From 2-12-FULL-60-25 sp003576745 (GTDB taxonomy: Bacteria; Patescibacteriota; Patescibacteriia; 2-12-FULL-60-25), in the NCBI GenBank assembly GCA_030272835.1, contig SZOQ01000007.1, positions 15,345 to 79,344 of the forward strand: a stretch of DNA of 64,000 bases, written 5' to 3'. Shown piece by piece: positions 33,500 to 41,494 of the stretch (within the stretch, counting starts at the first letter, position 1; every line of letters begins with the position of its first letter). The notes under the pieces are model-generated. The model was not told the origin of the DNA. It saw nothing but the letters and a program-made list of their open reading frames with translations, and made no database searches. The translations under genes and the position numbers were made by a program.

Positions 33500-33531
33500 T
33501 TCCGGCCCAATGCGTTGGCATCAGGCCGGAA
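33500..33531 (-). other. Intergenic inverted repeat in the surface island
   Basis: TTCCGGCC (33500-33507) pairs with GGCCGGAA (33524-33531), 16-base loop, between the MopE lipoprotein stop and the next gene. No U-run; perhaps a processing or attenuation hairpin. Confidence 0.5.
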
Positions 33532-33543
33532 CCGATGTGCCGG

Positions 33544-34629
33544 TCAGAACGAGAAGCCGTAGTTGCAGCCGCCGTTGCTGCCGACGGAGCCGTTGGACTT
33601 CGCGTAGCCGTTCCAGGTGGCGACCACCTGGCCGTTCACCTTGGTGGTGCCCCAATCGCGCCAGCACTGCGACGGCTGAATGCAGCGCTGGGAAACAGGG
33701 TCGTAGCCGGACTGCCCGACGGCCTTCAGGGCGTCTTCGCCCTTGAGCTCGTAGCAGGCCCACTGGACCTTGGTCTTGGACGGGAGCGACAGCTGAATGT
33801 CGCCGTAGTGGGTTTCGACCTGAAGATCGATTGGACCCGGCGGGGGCAGTTTGACGGTGCACGAGAACGTACGTCCGTCCACGGCGACTTCGTTGTACGC
33901 GACATCGCAGAGATGCACGAACTTGTCTGCCGCGTAGTGCGGAACGTAGCCTGCGAACAGAACCTTGTTCACGGGAACCGGCGCATCCTGTGGGAGCGTG
34001 AACGCAAGATATACGTCCACCATTCCCGTGGAACCTCCGGAGCCGCCCGTGCCGCCGGAACCGCCACAACCTTCGTCGATCTGCCCGTTGCAGTTGTCGT
34101 CCACGCCATTGCAGATTTCCACCTGCCCCGGGTAGATGAACTTGTTCTGGTCATTGCAGTCTGGACCCCCGACTTGCTGGCCATTGAACCCGTCTCCGTC
34201 GCAGTCGGTGCACTGCTGCTGGCAGCCTTCGTCGATCTGCCCGTTGCAGTTGTTGTCCTTGCCGTCGCAAACCTCGTTCGCACCGGGATGAACCGTGGCG
34301 TCCGCGTCATTGCAGTCAGGACCGTTCGCCTGCGGGCCGGCATAGTGATCGCCGTCGCAGTCGTCCGGATGAATGCAGTCCGCGTTCTTGCAGTCCGGGT
34401 CGGCTGCGTCGATTTTGCCGTCGCAGTCGTCGTCCTTGCCGTTGCCGCAGACCTCGTTCGCGCCGGGGTGAACCAGCGGATCGTTGTCGTCGCAATCGAA
34501 CGGGGGCACGAACGTGTCACCGTCTTTGTCGTCCTGCGACGGAGTTTCCTTAACCTGATCGGCCGGACCGAGACAGGCGCTCACCAATGCCGCTCCAGCG
34601 AGGAGCAGCGCGAGGGGATACTTTTTCAT
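33544..34629 (-). CDS. MopE-type metal-binding lipoprotein, paralogue B
   Basis: 361 residues, SD GGGAGA upstream. Lipobox AALVSACLG (Cys19). Residues 33-190 carry three full MopE units of about 40 residues with the pattern DCDDNDPLVHPGANEVCGNG...DDDCDGKIDA / CDGKDNNCNGQIDEGC, with the Asp and Cys ladders intact for Ca2+ binding and disulfides. A GGSGGTGGSGGSTG hinge leads to a 155-residue beta-rich C-terminal domain (LFAGYVPHYAADKF, WACYELKGEDALK, WNGYAKSNG), related in layout to that of the 28966 protein. MopE-like repeats are best known from myxobacteria and deltaproteobacteria, so horizontal acquisition is likely. Confidence 0.88.
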   Translation of the reverse strand: MKKYPLALLLAGAALVSACLGPADQVKETPSQDDKDGDTFVPPFDCDDNDPLVHPGANEVCGNGKDDDCDGKIDAADPDCKNADCIHPDDCDGDHYAGPQANGPDCNDADATVHPGANEVCDGKDNNCNGQIDEGCQQQCTDCDGDGFNGQQVGGPDCNDQNKFIYPGQVEICNGVDDNCNGQIDEGCGGSGGTGGSGGSTGMVDVYLAFTLPQDAPVPVNKVLFAGYVPHYAADKFVHLCDVAYNEVAVDGRTFSCTVKLPPPGPIDLQVETHYGDIQLSLPSKTKVQWACYELKGEDALKAVGQSGYDPVSQRCIQPSQCWRDWGTTKVNGQVVATWNGYAKSNGSVGSNGGCNYGFSF

Positions 34630-34715
34630 CTTCTTGTCTCCCTGTTGCTTGCCTCACCCGCAAAAGCGGTGAGGTTGTTGTGGTTGAAGTGTTTAATTGT
34701 CGAAGGGTGGTCAGA

Positions 34716-34885
34716 TGACCTCATGAGACGGCCGATGGTCCTCGCACGCGTATGATATTGAAATGCGTATTTGAGGACGACCGTCTCGTGAGGTCAGGCG
34801 ACGACACATGCCGTCGCCTGAAAAAATCTTGTCTGCAATGTTGGGAGATGCGGCGGCCGGGAGAATGAACGCTCCCGGCCGCCGC
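34716..34885. other. Cluster of three strong hairpins upstream of paralogue B
   Basis: An 81-base cruciform: TGACCTCATGAGACGG (34716-34731) pairs with 34781-34796 at 15 of 16 positions and encloses a second stem GTCCTC / GAGGAC. Next CAGGCGACG / CGTCGCCTG (34795-34820), then GATGCGGCGGCCGGGAG with CTCCCGGCCGCCGCA (34850-34884). The rest of the 302-base gap holds no gene. The last hairpin has the same TGCGGCGG / CCGCCGCA ends as the one at 30702-30733, after the other module's first gene. Confidence 0.75.
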
Positions 34886-34931
34886 ACAGATCGGCTTCAC
34901 GGTGAACGGTATTAGCCGCTCCCCATGAGGT

Positions 34932-36320
34932 TTACCACTCCCCGAACACGCCGAGGCGCGGTGCGAGGGCAAACCCATCCCCGTGCTGGGAACGACCGTC
35001 GATCTCGGCGGAAATAGCCGAATAGCCTCCGCCGAAATAGGCGCCGAATCCTAGACCCGCTCCCTTGGGCGCAAACTCGAGGCCGAGCTCGCCCATGGCA
35101 TTGAATGCCGCGTTGGAGGGGAAGCTTGGTTCGCCTCCCAGCCAGCCGCCGACGATGAGACGCGTGGTCTTTTCGTCATTCAACGGTGCCACGTAGCCGA
35201 GACCGCCGCCGACCAACAGATGGTCTGCGTTCGGTTCCCAGCCGCGGCCGTATCCGGCGAATCCACGGACGAGCAGGCCAGCCTTTCGATCCTTCCCCCA
35301 TCCGATGAATCCAACGTCGATCTGGCCGCCCCACGTATGCCGGCCGCCACTGTCGAGACGGAGCACGGGAGCAAATGACACGCCGACGCGCGGGGACATG
35401 CCTCCGGGAAATACTCCCGCGAGGAAATCCTGACGGGCCTTCTTGCAGGCCTCCGGAAGGGTCTGACCTTCCTTCGGCTCGCAAAGATTTGCGAGGGCCT
35501 CGTCGTGCGTGCCCACCTTTGCCTCGAGGTCATCGAGACGTTTCTCGATAGCCTCGATGCGCTGGGTGTTGTCTTCCACCCTGGTGACCATGAGCCACCA
35601 GCTCGATGCCGTGAGGGGCGGTTTGCCTTTGGCTTCGAAGGACCGTTTCCATTCGAGCACCTCGTAGAGATAGCTCTTGGTACGGCCGCACTCGCCCTTC
35701 AGGGCGGCGCGTTCCTTCTTGACCGGGGCAGGCGCGTCGAAGTCCGCGTCGAAGTCCGCCGAATCGCAATGCTCCTTGAGCCTCTTGTCGATCTCGGCGT
35801 GCATTTTGAGCACGTCGTCGTACGTGACGGCGCAGAAACCGAGGACGCTGCCGTCCTTCTTCCGCATTTCCTGCGCGGCTACTGGGCCGTCATATCCCTC
35901 GCCGAGCTTCGGCTGAGGGCATTCGCAGACGCCCTTTGCCTGGTTCGGAACGGCATCGCCGACGCACTCGACGATGACGATTTTTGGCTTTTTGGGCGTG
36001 GGCGGAGCGACAGGCTTCTCACCTGGCGGCTTGGGCTTCTTTTTCAGATCCTCGGGTTTCGAGGATGCCACGCCGCATTGCGACGCAAGCGCGGCGTAGG
36101 CCTCGCGTGCGATGGTGTTAAGCTCTTTGAACTTCTCGAGCTCTGCGGGGCAATCCTTTCCGTCGAGCGCAGCGCGCAGCCGTTTGGCATCCGCCGCGTC
36201 TACCGTGATTCGCATCTCGCCGCCGTTCTTCGCCAACGCCATCGGAACGCCGCCGAACCACGACGGAATTCCGACGGAGAACATGGCCGCGAGGGCCACG
36301 AGTCGGATGAAATTCCTCAT
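34932..36320 (-). CDS. Secreted coiled-coil protein with beta-rich C-terminal domain, paralogue B
   Basis: 462 residues from the ATG at 36320 with SD GGAGGAAAG. Signal peptide to about residue 31 (VPMALAKN). Then a helical part with CPAELEKF and SQCGV, a Lys/Pro-rich linker (KKKPKPPGEKPVAPPTPKKP), a CECPQPKLGEGYDG motif, a coiled coil (RVEDNTQRIEAIEKRLDDLE) and a C-terminal 150 residues of glycine-aromatic beta strands (GGQIDVGFIGW, LLVRGFAGYGRGW, LGFGAYFGGGYSAI) ending in aromatic GEW. The order of parts equals that of the 30798 protein although the sequences differ much, so they are paralogues in architecture. It heads the second module. Confidence 0.8.
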   Translation of the reverse strand: MRNFIRLVALAAMFSVGIPSWFGGVPMALAKNGGEMRITVDAADAKRLRAALDGKDCPAELEKFKELNTIAREAYAALASQCGVASSKPEDLKKKPKPPGEKPVAPPTPKKPKIVIVECVGDAVPNQAKGVCECPQPKLGEGYDGPVAAQEMRKKDGSVLGFCAVTYDDVLKMHAEIDKRLKEHCDSADFDADFDAPAPVKKERAALKGECGRTKSYLYEVLEWKRSFEAKGKPPLTASSWWLMVTRVEDNTQRIEAIEKRLDDLEAKVGTHDEALANLCEPKEGQTLPEACKKARQDFLAGVFPGGMSPRVGVSFAPVLRLDSGGRHTWGGQIDVGFIGWGKDRKAGLLVRGFAGYGRGWEPNADHLLVGGGLGYVAPLNDEKTTRLIVGGWLGGEPSFPSNAAFNAMGELGLEFAPKGAGLGFGAYFGGGYSAISAEIDGRSQHGDGFALAPRLGVFGEW

Positions 36321-36603
36321 CTTTCCTCCGTTGCCCCAAAGGGGCGTCTCTAGACACACCCTGTGGGTTGTCGGGTTATCGACGTTCCTCTGCGCGAGCG
36401 TATTCCCGCGTTGCAGACAAGTTGTCGAATGTTCGGTACCTGCATCCCTCTCCGGAAAATTCCGGATATGAATTCAGGCACTTGAGCCGTCCCGCACATG
36501 AGCAGAAGGAGGAAAATCTGCTCAAGAACGGGCCGGCTGAAGCGCCCGATACTCCTCCGTATCTGTCCTCCTTGTCCCTTCTTTGTCCCAGAATGAACCG
36601 AGG

Positions 36604-36632
36604 ACTATATCAAAAACCCCCTATTTTGTCAA
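36604..36632 (-). promoter_or_regulatory. Sigma70-type promoter of the second surface-protein module
   Basis: TTGACA (36632-36627), 17-base spacer ending TTTTTGA, TATAGT (36609-36604): a near-consensus promoter. The leader to the ATG at 36320 is about 275 bases. Nothing else is seen in the 36321-36600 leader except short GC hairpins. Confidence 0.8.
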
Positions 36633-36734
36633 GGGGGCTATACAATCAAAAAAGCTTTAAAAAAAGGGGGTAAAAATTAATGAAAACGACGATTCCTGAC
36701 CTATTGTCTATCAAAAAAATGACAAACCCGCGAC

Positions 36735-36805
36735 CATAAAACCTACGGACCTACGAACATATTCCGCGCCCTACGCACCACGAGGGCGCGACATGCCGCA
36801 CCCCT
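36735..36805. repeat. Short intergenic word-mosaic array R9
   Basis: AAACCTACGGACCTACGAAC, CGCGCCCTACGCACCACG and CCCCTCGCCCCC, ending against the 3' end of the Wzz-like gene. Confidence 0.75.
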
Positions 36806-36813
36806 CGCCCCCT

Positions 36814-37416
36814 TTATTCCCTCACCCTCCAAAGTACCCACGACAAACCAAGGAGAATTCCTACGATAGCGCCGAAAGCCGCATTCACGAGAAAATTAGG
36901 TTTTGCAAAAAATCTCGATGGAAGCGGCGCATCAATAACCTGAACGCGCACGGAAAACCCGAAAAAGTTCGGAGCTTGAATGGCGAGCTCTTTTGCAGTT
37001 CGCACTGCCAAGGTTGTCGCCTGATTCCGATTCGGATGATAAGCCGTAATCGTCATGATCCCCGTTCCAGGCACAACGCTGGATTCTACGGTATTCTGCC
37101 ATGTTTTTCGGCGATCGATGTCGTCTTCCGGAAAATATCCGGCGTCCACAGATTCATCATTCACGACCGTGTCAAAAAATGCGGTCGTATAAACAATCTC
37201 GGAAAGATTCTGCGCAATACGTTCCGTGGACTTGATTGCGGTATACGGATCCAACCCCGTGGGATTGGTTTGCGTAATAAGCAATTTCACGGAGCTGGAA
37301 TATTTCAGGGGCTGAACCAAAGAAATAGCGAGCGTAAGCACCACCCCCATAAGCGTGGTAAGAACGAGCTGCCGCCAGGACCGGACGATTAGGCGGATGT
37401 AATTCGGCGCGGACAT
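36814..37416 (-). CDS. Wzz/chain-length-determinant-like membrane protein
   Basis: 200 residues with two membrane helices, at 12-34 (QLVLTTLMGVVLTLAISLV) and 175-195 (NAAFGAIVGILLGLSWVLW), and an extracytoplasmic domain between. The first helix is followed by the PLKYSSSVKLLI strand, and the protein ends P-x2-P-FLVNAAFG, as in polysaccharide co-polymerases that set capsule or O-antigen chain length. The BY-kinase domain found in many Gram-positive homologues is absent and no glycosyltransferase cluster is adjacent here. Function is inferred from topology and the two conserved segments. Confidence 0.8.
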   Translation of the reverse strand: MSAPNYIRLIVRSWRQLVLTTLMGVVLTLAISLVQPLKYSSSVKLLITQTNPTGLDPYTAIKSTERIAQNLSEIVYTTAFFDTVVNDESVDAGYFPEDDIDRRKTWQNTVESSVVPGTGIMTITAYHPNRNQATTLAVRTAKELAIQAPNFFGFSVRVQVIDAPLPSRFFAKPNFLVNAAFGAIVGILLGLSWVLWRVRE

Positions 37417-37439
37417 GCGAGATAAATTTCTTTATGCGG

Positions 37440-37590
37440 AACGTCGGACGGGGAACGGGTCTCGAAGCTGGGGTGAACGGCACATGACCTGCGGACCTAC
37501 GAACTTATAGACACAAGCGCTAAGAGCAAAGGGGAAACGGGTTTCGGGGCGCATGGCTTATACCTCACGGCCCGCTTTCTGATTTCCTGC
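37440..37590. repeat. Intergenic word-mosaic array R10
   Basis: GGACGGGGAACGGGTCTCG, GACCTGCGGACCTACGAAC, TTATAGACACAAGCGCTAAG, GCAAAGGGGAAACGGG, TTTCGGGGCGCATGGC and CTCACGGCCC. It fills the gap between the Wzz-like gene and the 3' end of the HtrA-like gene. Confidence 0.82.
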
Positions 37591-37598
37591 CATCACCG

Positions 37599-38762
37599 TC
37601 ATTTAAGCTCTCTGCTCACCACGACGCTTCCCAGCGTTACCGGAATGTCGATGACTTCGCCGTTTCGGATAACCGCAAGGGTGACATCCGAACCCGGCTT
37701 GTACTGCGCAAGGATCTCGGCAAGATCGGCCGTCCCATCAAGAATATCACGATCGATGCGTTGAATCACGTCGTACTCTTTTAATCCCGCGACGGCTGCG
37801 GCCGATCCCCGGTCGATGGCTGGAAGGGAAGCCGCTTTGTCCCGCAGCAGCCACGCGCCACGTTTCGGCATATGTTCCTCCGGACGGAGAAGCCGGAGAT
37901 ACACCAGATCGGCCGCACGTACGCCGAGATCGGCGTGCATCACCTTCTCTCCAAGAAGGACATACGAGAGCGACGGTGACCATGCGGAGGCGGGCAAAAC
38001 ACGAAGCGGCTCATCAGGCCCTGAATCCACAATGCCAAGAAGAGTGCCATTCATTCCCCATACCGGCGCTCCCGTATCTCTATCTCGGCTTAGGCCGGTT
38101 AACAGGAGGCGACGGAAGACTCGACGACTCGTTCGTCCCTGGAGATTGTCCGCGTCGTCATTTAGCGCGGTGACGGATACGGCCTCAAAACTTCCGCTCC
38201 GGCGCTCGAGCCAGGCGGCCAGACCGCGAGAGACGTCCTGATATCTTGCGAATGCTGGAGATGTGAGACTGTCCAGATCCGTTTTGAAAAAGATTACGCC
38301 ACCGCGGTCGTCGGCGACGGCCTTCGTGGCCGTCGCCACCCTGCCGTCATGCCAAAACAGGAGGTCTTCAATTCGCCGATCCTCAATAGCGTCCTGCGGA
38401 GCAACAAACCATCCGTCCGATGTGATGGCGACTGCCAATGTAAGCACATCTTCACGCAGCAGCAGGTCAGATGCATTTTTCGAAGGATGCACCGCATAGA
38501 CCGTAGCGATAGACGATGTCCTCCGCTCTGCGAAGGCCGGAGGAACGATCGGTTCCAAGGGCGTACGGTCTACCGGAATAACCTTGATATCCGGCATCGG
38601 CGCCGTCCCCGTTGTCTGACTCGGTACGGCAATCAAAATTTCATTTGGAAGAACCGGGGCTTGCACGAACATCCACCCGGCAATGGAACCCGCAAGGGCT
38701 CCCGCGATGATCGATGCGACGAGGGTAAAAAGCGCCTGCCGAAATTCTCCCGAGATGGTCAT
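37599..38762 (-). CDS. HtrA-like protein with degenerate protease domain and PDZ domain
   Basis: 387 residues. N-terminal membrane anchor (14-34, LVASIIAGALAGSIAGWMFV), trypsin-like region about 85-275, PDZ domain about 300-385 (AIDRGSAAAVAGLKEYDVIQ, YKPGSDVTLAVIRNGE). At the catalytic His site (normally TNAHV) the protein reads VAPQDAI, and at the Ser site (normally GNSGGP) it reads RDTGAPV, so His and Ser are both lost (Ser to Thr). It is therefore probably a non-proteolytic, membrane-bound relative of DegP/HtrA acting as a chaperone or a peptide-binding adaptor outside the cell. A Thr nucleophile without His would be unprecedented for the family. Confidence 0.8.
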   Translation of the reverse strand: MTISGEFRQALFTLVASIIAGALAGSIAGWMFVQAPVLPNEILIAVPSQTTGTAPMPDIKVIPVDRTPLEPIVPPAFAERRTSSIATVYAVHPSKNASDLLLREDVLTLAVAITSDGWFVAPQDAIEDRRIEDLLFWHDGRVATATKAVADDRGGVIFFKTDLDSLTSPAFARYQDVSRGLAAWLERRSGSFEAVSVTALNDDADNLQGRTSRRVFRRLLLTGLSRDRDTGAPVWGMNGTLLGIVDSGPDEPLRVLPASAWSPSLSYVLLGEKVMHADLGVRAADLVYLRLLRPEEHMPKRGAWLLRDKAASLPAIDRGSAAAVAGLKEYDVIQRIDRDILDGTADLAEILAQYKPGSDVTLAVIRNGEVIDIPVTLGSVVVSRELK

Positions 38763-38833
38763 AAGAATATCCTCCGCAGTATACGAACATTAGCGGCTTC
38801 CGTCGAGAAACCTCCGTCAAAAGCGTCTTTTTC

Positions 38834-39595
38834 TTATACCCAGGCGGCCGTAGAAAGAATCAGGACCAAAAACAGCGCGACGCTCGCGCCTTCGAGAATG
38901 ATGATTTTCTTCGGGATAACGGGGGCGATGAGGTATCGCCGCGAACGCAGGGCGAGCGATACGGTGACGGCGGCAACCGTTCCATGCAGCATCAAATTGA
39001 ACGGCAAGACGGCGCACAGGATGCCTACCTGAAACCCCATCCAAGCGCCGAGCATCATCCATCGCCGCTGTTCGGCGGGCGCAGATTCAACATGGGACGT
39101 GGACCAGAACAGCACGGAAACCGCAGCCGTCATGACCGCGACCGGCAGAACGCGCGTCATGTTCAAAAATACCGTGAGCCCCACGGATGTAAACGCAAGG
39201 AACCACAGCGTTATGGGAACGAGCGAAAGATTTAGATGAGACAGGCCGTTCACGGGATACCGTGATGGCAGGTACACGGACAAAAACATGAGCTCCAAGC
39301 AGAGAAAACTCGCGAGACCGACAAACACGGGTAGGACGACCTGCGCAAAGACACCTTCCGCAAGAAGCATGGTGTATGCCGCGGCCGAAACGGCGAGGAG
39401 GCTCGGAATGCTCCGTTGAAAGAGCGCTGCGCCCTGATGCCTTTTCCACCCTATCAAAAGGACGCTCGCCACGAGAAGTACCGGGGAGATAGCGACAATC
39501 CACGGATAGCTTGCCGGATAACGGGATTGGGCGACAAACAGCGCGGCGTTCAAGATGCCGAGAAGAAAAGGAAGGAAGCGTAAAAAAAGCAACAT
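38834..39595 (-). CDS. Polytopic membrane protein of unknown function
   Basis: 253 residues with about eight predicted membrane helices from the first residue (LLFLRFLPFLLGILNAALFV) to the last (ALFLVLILSTAAWV). Loops are very short, with a few conserved-looking polar residues (RYPVNGLSHLNLS near 113). No transporter or enzyme motif is recognised. It follows the next gene upstream (39669) on the same strand with a 73-base gap and precedes the HtrA-like gene by 71 bases. Confidence 0.7.
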   Translation of the reverse strand: MLLFLRFLPFLLGILNAALFVAQSRYPASYPWIVAISPVLLVASVLLIGWKRHQGAALFQRSIPSLLAVSAAAYTMLLAEGVFAQVVLPVFVGLASFLCLELMFLSVYLPSRYPVNGLSHLNLSLVPITLWFLAFTSVGLTVFLNMTRVLPVAVMTAAVSVLFWSTSHVESAPAEQRRWMMLGAWMGFQVGILCAVLPFNLMLHGTVAAVTVSLALRSRRYLIAPVIPKKIIILEGASVALFLVLILSTAAWV

Positions 39596-39668
39596 GAAAA
39601 TTCTCTCCCCTGCTTACCATCCTCTCCGCGTATTTTGAATAGCGTATACATTTCCTTCCTGTGGATGG

Positions 39669-40394
39669 TCACGGGGACGGCGACAAACCGATGGTGAGCA
39701 TACCGTCCTGAAGCTCTATGGATGCGGGCCGGAACTCGCCGAATGACAAATCCCAGGCCAATACATCTCGTTTCAGCACGGCTCCTGCGGCAGACAAGGC
39801 GAGCTCCGACGGAATAGGGATCGCACCGAGCCTGGTCTGAACCGGCTCAAAGCGGATACGTCCGTTTTCTACGCGAACAGCGACGCGCATAAGGATGTCA
39901 TACGTCAAAGCGCCGCGGATATACCTTCCCGACACCTCAAGGCTGTCGGGCAAAATGACGATCTGGGGCTGTTCCGCAATAATCTTCGTGGCTTGCGCAT
40001 GTTCGACGAGCACGCCTTTCCACGCCGCGGTCAGGTCTTGCTCCGTGAGAATGACGCGATAGGGCGGACGAGACCCTGACCGAAGGCTCTTGCCCACATC
40101 ATTGCTGACGCGCTCGAGAATGCCGTCGCGGGAAAGCGTGCCTGCCGCAATAACGCGCGTGGGAGACGGACGCCGATACAGCGCAGAAAAGACGGGAATA
40201 TGCACGAGTCCGCTTTCGGCAACGGCAAGCATTACGAGCGCCAATACCAAGAATATGCTTCCGGCAATAGCTGCCAAACATGAACAGCTCCGCCATCCGT
40301 ATGTTCTTTTCACACGCGGTGGCGTTCCCGAATTCCCCCACGTCGCTGAATGATTAGGCGCGGCCGGCGGCGTATGCAACGGGGAAACGGACAT
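39669..40394 (-). CDS. Membrane-anchored hypothetical protein
   Basis: 241 residues. A polar N-terminal cytoplasmic tail of about 38 residues with several Pro and Ser, one membrane helix (CLAAIAGSIFLVLALVMLAV, about 40-60), then an extracytoplasmic alpha/beta region rich in valine and isoleucine (RVILTEQDLTAAWKG, IVILPDSLEVSGRYIRG, LSFGEFRPASIELQDG). The late segment resembles the lipid-binding DUF2993/LmeA type in pattern, but I cannot confirm this. It begins 15 bases after the AI-2E-family permease stop and is probably co-transcribed with it. Confidence 0.65.
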   Translation of the reverse strand: MSVSPLHTPPAAPNHSATWGNSGTPPRVKRTYGWRSCSCLAAIAGSIFLVLALVMLAVAESGLVHIPVFSALYRRPSPTRVIAAGTLSRDGILERVSNDVGKSLRSGSRPPYRVILTEQDLTAAWKGVLVEHAQATKIIAEQPQIVILPDSLEVSGRYIRGALTYDILMRVAVRVENGRIRFEPVQTRLGAIPIPSELALSAAGAVLKRDVLAWDLSFGEFRPASIELQDGMLTIGLSPSP

Positions 40395-40409
40395 TGAAAG
40401 ACTGCATGC

Positions 40410-41453
40410 TTAGGTGCCTTTCCGCTGAAAACGGTAAAATTCCATCACCGCAACGGACAGGGCGGTTGCAACGGGAATGGACAAGATGGCACCGACGATG
40501 CCGAAGAGTTTTGCCCCCACGAGCAGGGCGACAATAGAAATAACGGGATTCAGGCCAACGGCCTTCTGCATGATTTTGGGCACGAGCACGTGATTCTCGA
40601 GCTGCTGGACAACAACGAACAGCACGATCACGAGAAGGGCGACGGCCGGCGACTGGGAAAGCGCGACCACGAACGCAAATGCGCCGCTTAAAATCGGTCC
40701 GAGATACGGAATGATCTCCGCAAAACCCCCGAAAACCGCAATGACGAGCGCGCCTTCCACCCCGAGCAAACGAAGGCCGATATAATACAGGGTGCCGACG
40801 ATGATGCTTAACAACAGCTGACCCGCGAACCACCGTCCGAATTTTTCCTGCACGCGCGTCAGCATGCCTGCGGTAAATGCCTGGTACTCCTCTGGAATGA
40901 TGTTCTTAAACCACTGGGCGGCCTCCTGCTCTTCCACCACCATATAATAGGCAATCACGAGGACGAGGACGAAGGTTGCGAATCCCCCGAGAATTCCCGT
41001 GACGGTCGTAAAGAGACCCGATGCAACGGATCCGAAATAGTCCTGCAACGCCGTGATACCAGCTTCAAGATTGCTCGTAAGTCCGTACTGGGCGCTCAAA
41101 TCTCGAATAACCACCACGCCGCCCGAGACCGCCTTCCACGATTTGGTAATAACGACGCCGAGTCTTGCTCCCTGTTCGATGAGTTGAGGCAGCATAAGAG
41201 CGAACGCCAGAATGAATCCGCCGATAAATACGATATAGAACAACAGGACGGAAAGGCTCGGAGGGATTTTGAATTTCCTCGCCCATGTGGAAAACGGCGT
41301 CATGAGCGCGGCCAGAATGAGCGCGGTAAACACAATGGCCAAAACATCGCGAACGGCCCAGAGAAAACCAAGAATGATCACAACCGCGATGACTTTGAAA
41401 ATCGCGGCCGTGGATATGGAGACAACTCGTTCATTATTCGCCATACTCGACAT
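40410..41453 (-). CDS. AI-2E family transporter (TqsA/YdiK/PerM-like)
   Basis: 347 residues from the ATG at 41453 (or 344 from 41444). About eight membrane helices in the family arrangement: two N-terminal helices, a cytoplasmic or periplasmic amphipathic region (RDLSAQYGLTSNLEAGITAL) and a C-terminal block with GGFAEIIPYLGPILSG near 240 and QQLENHVLVPKIMQKAVGLNP near 283, both family hallmarks. Members export small molecules or act as Na+/H+ antiporters; the substrate here is unknown. The upstream part of the frame overlaps smpB on the other strand and is rejected. Confidence 0.92.
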   Translation of the reverse strand: MSSMANNERVVSISTAAIFKVIAVVIILGFLWAVRDVLAIVFTALILAALMTPFSTWARKFKIPPSLSVLLFYIVFIGGFILAFALMLPQLIEQGARLGVVITKSWKAVSGGVVVIRDLSAQYGLTSNLEAGITALQDYFGSVASGLFTTVTGILGGFATFVLVLVIAYYMVVEEQEAAQWFKNIIPEEYQAFTAGMLTRVQEKFGRWFAGQLLLSIIVGTLYYIGLRLLGVEGALVIAVFGGFAEIIPYLGPILSGAFAFVVALSQSPAVALLVIVLFVVVQQLENHVLVPKIMQKAVGLNPVISIVALLVGAKLFGIVGAILSIPVATALSVAVMEFYRFQRKGT

Positions 41454-41466
41454 GACGGTTGTTCTA

Positions 41467-41475
41467 AGGATAGCA
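41467..41475 (-). promoter_or_regulatory. Extended -10 promoter of the AI-2E-family gene
   Basis: TGCTATCCT on the minus strand, 13 bases before the ATG at 41453. It lies in the short divergent region shared with smpB. Confidence 0.5.
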
Positions 41476-41494
41476 TGGCTCGCAGACTCCGGGA

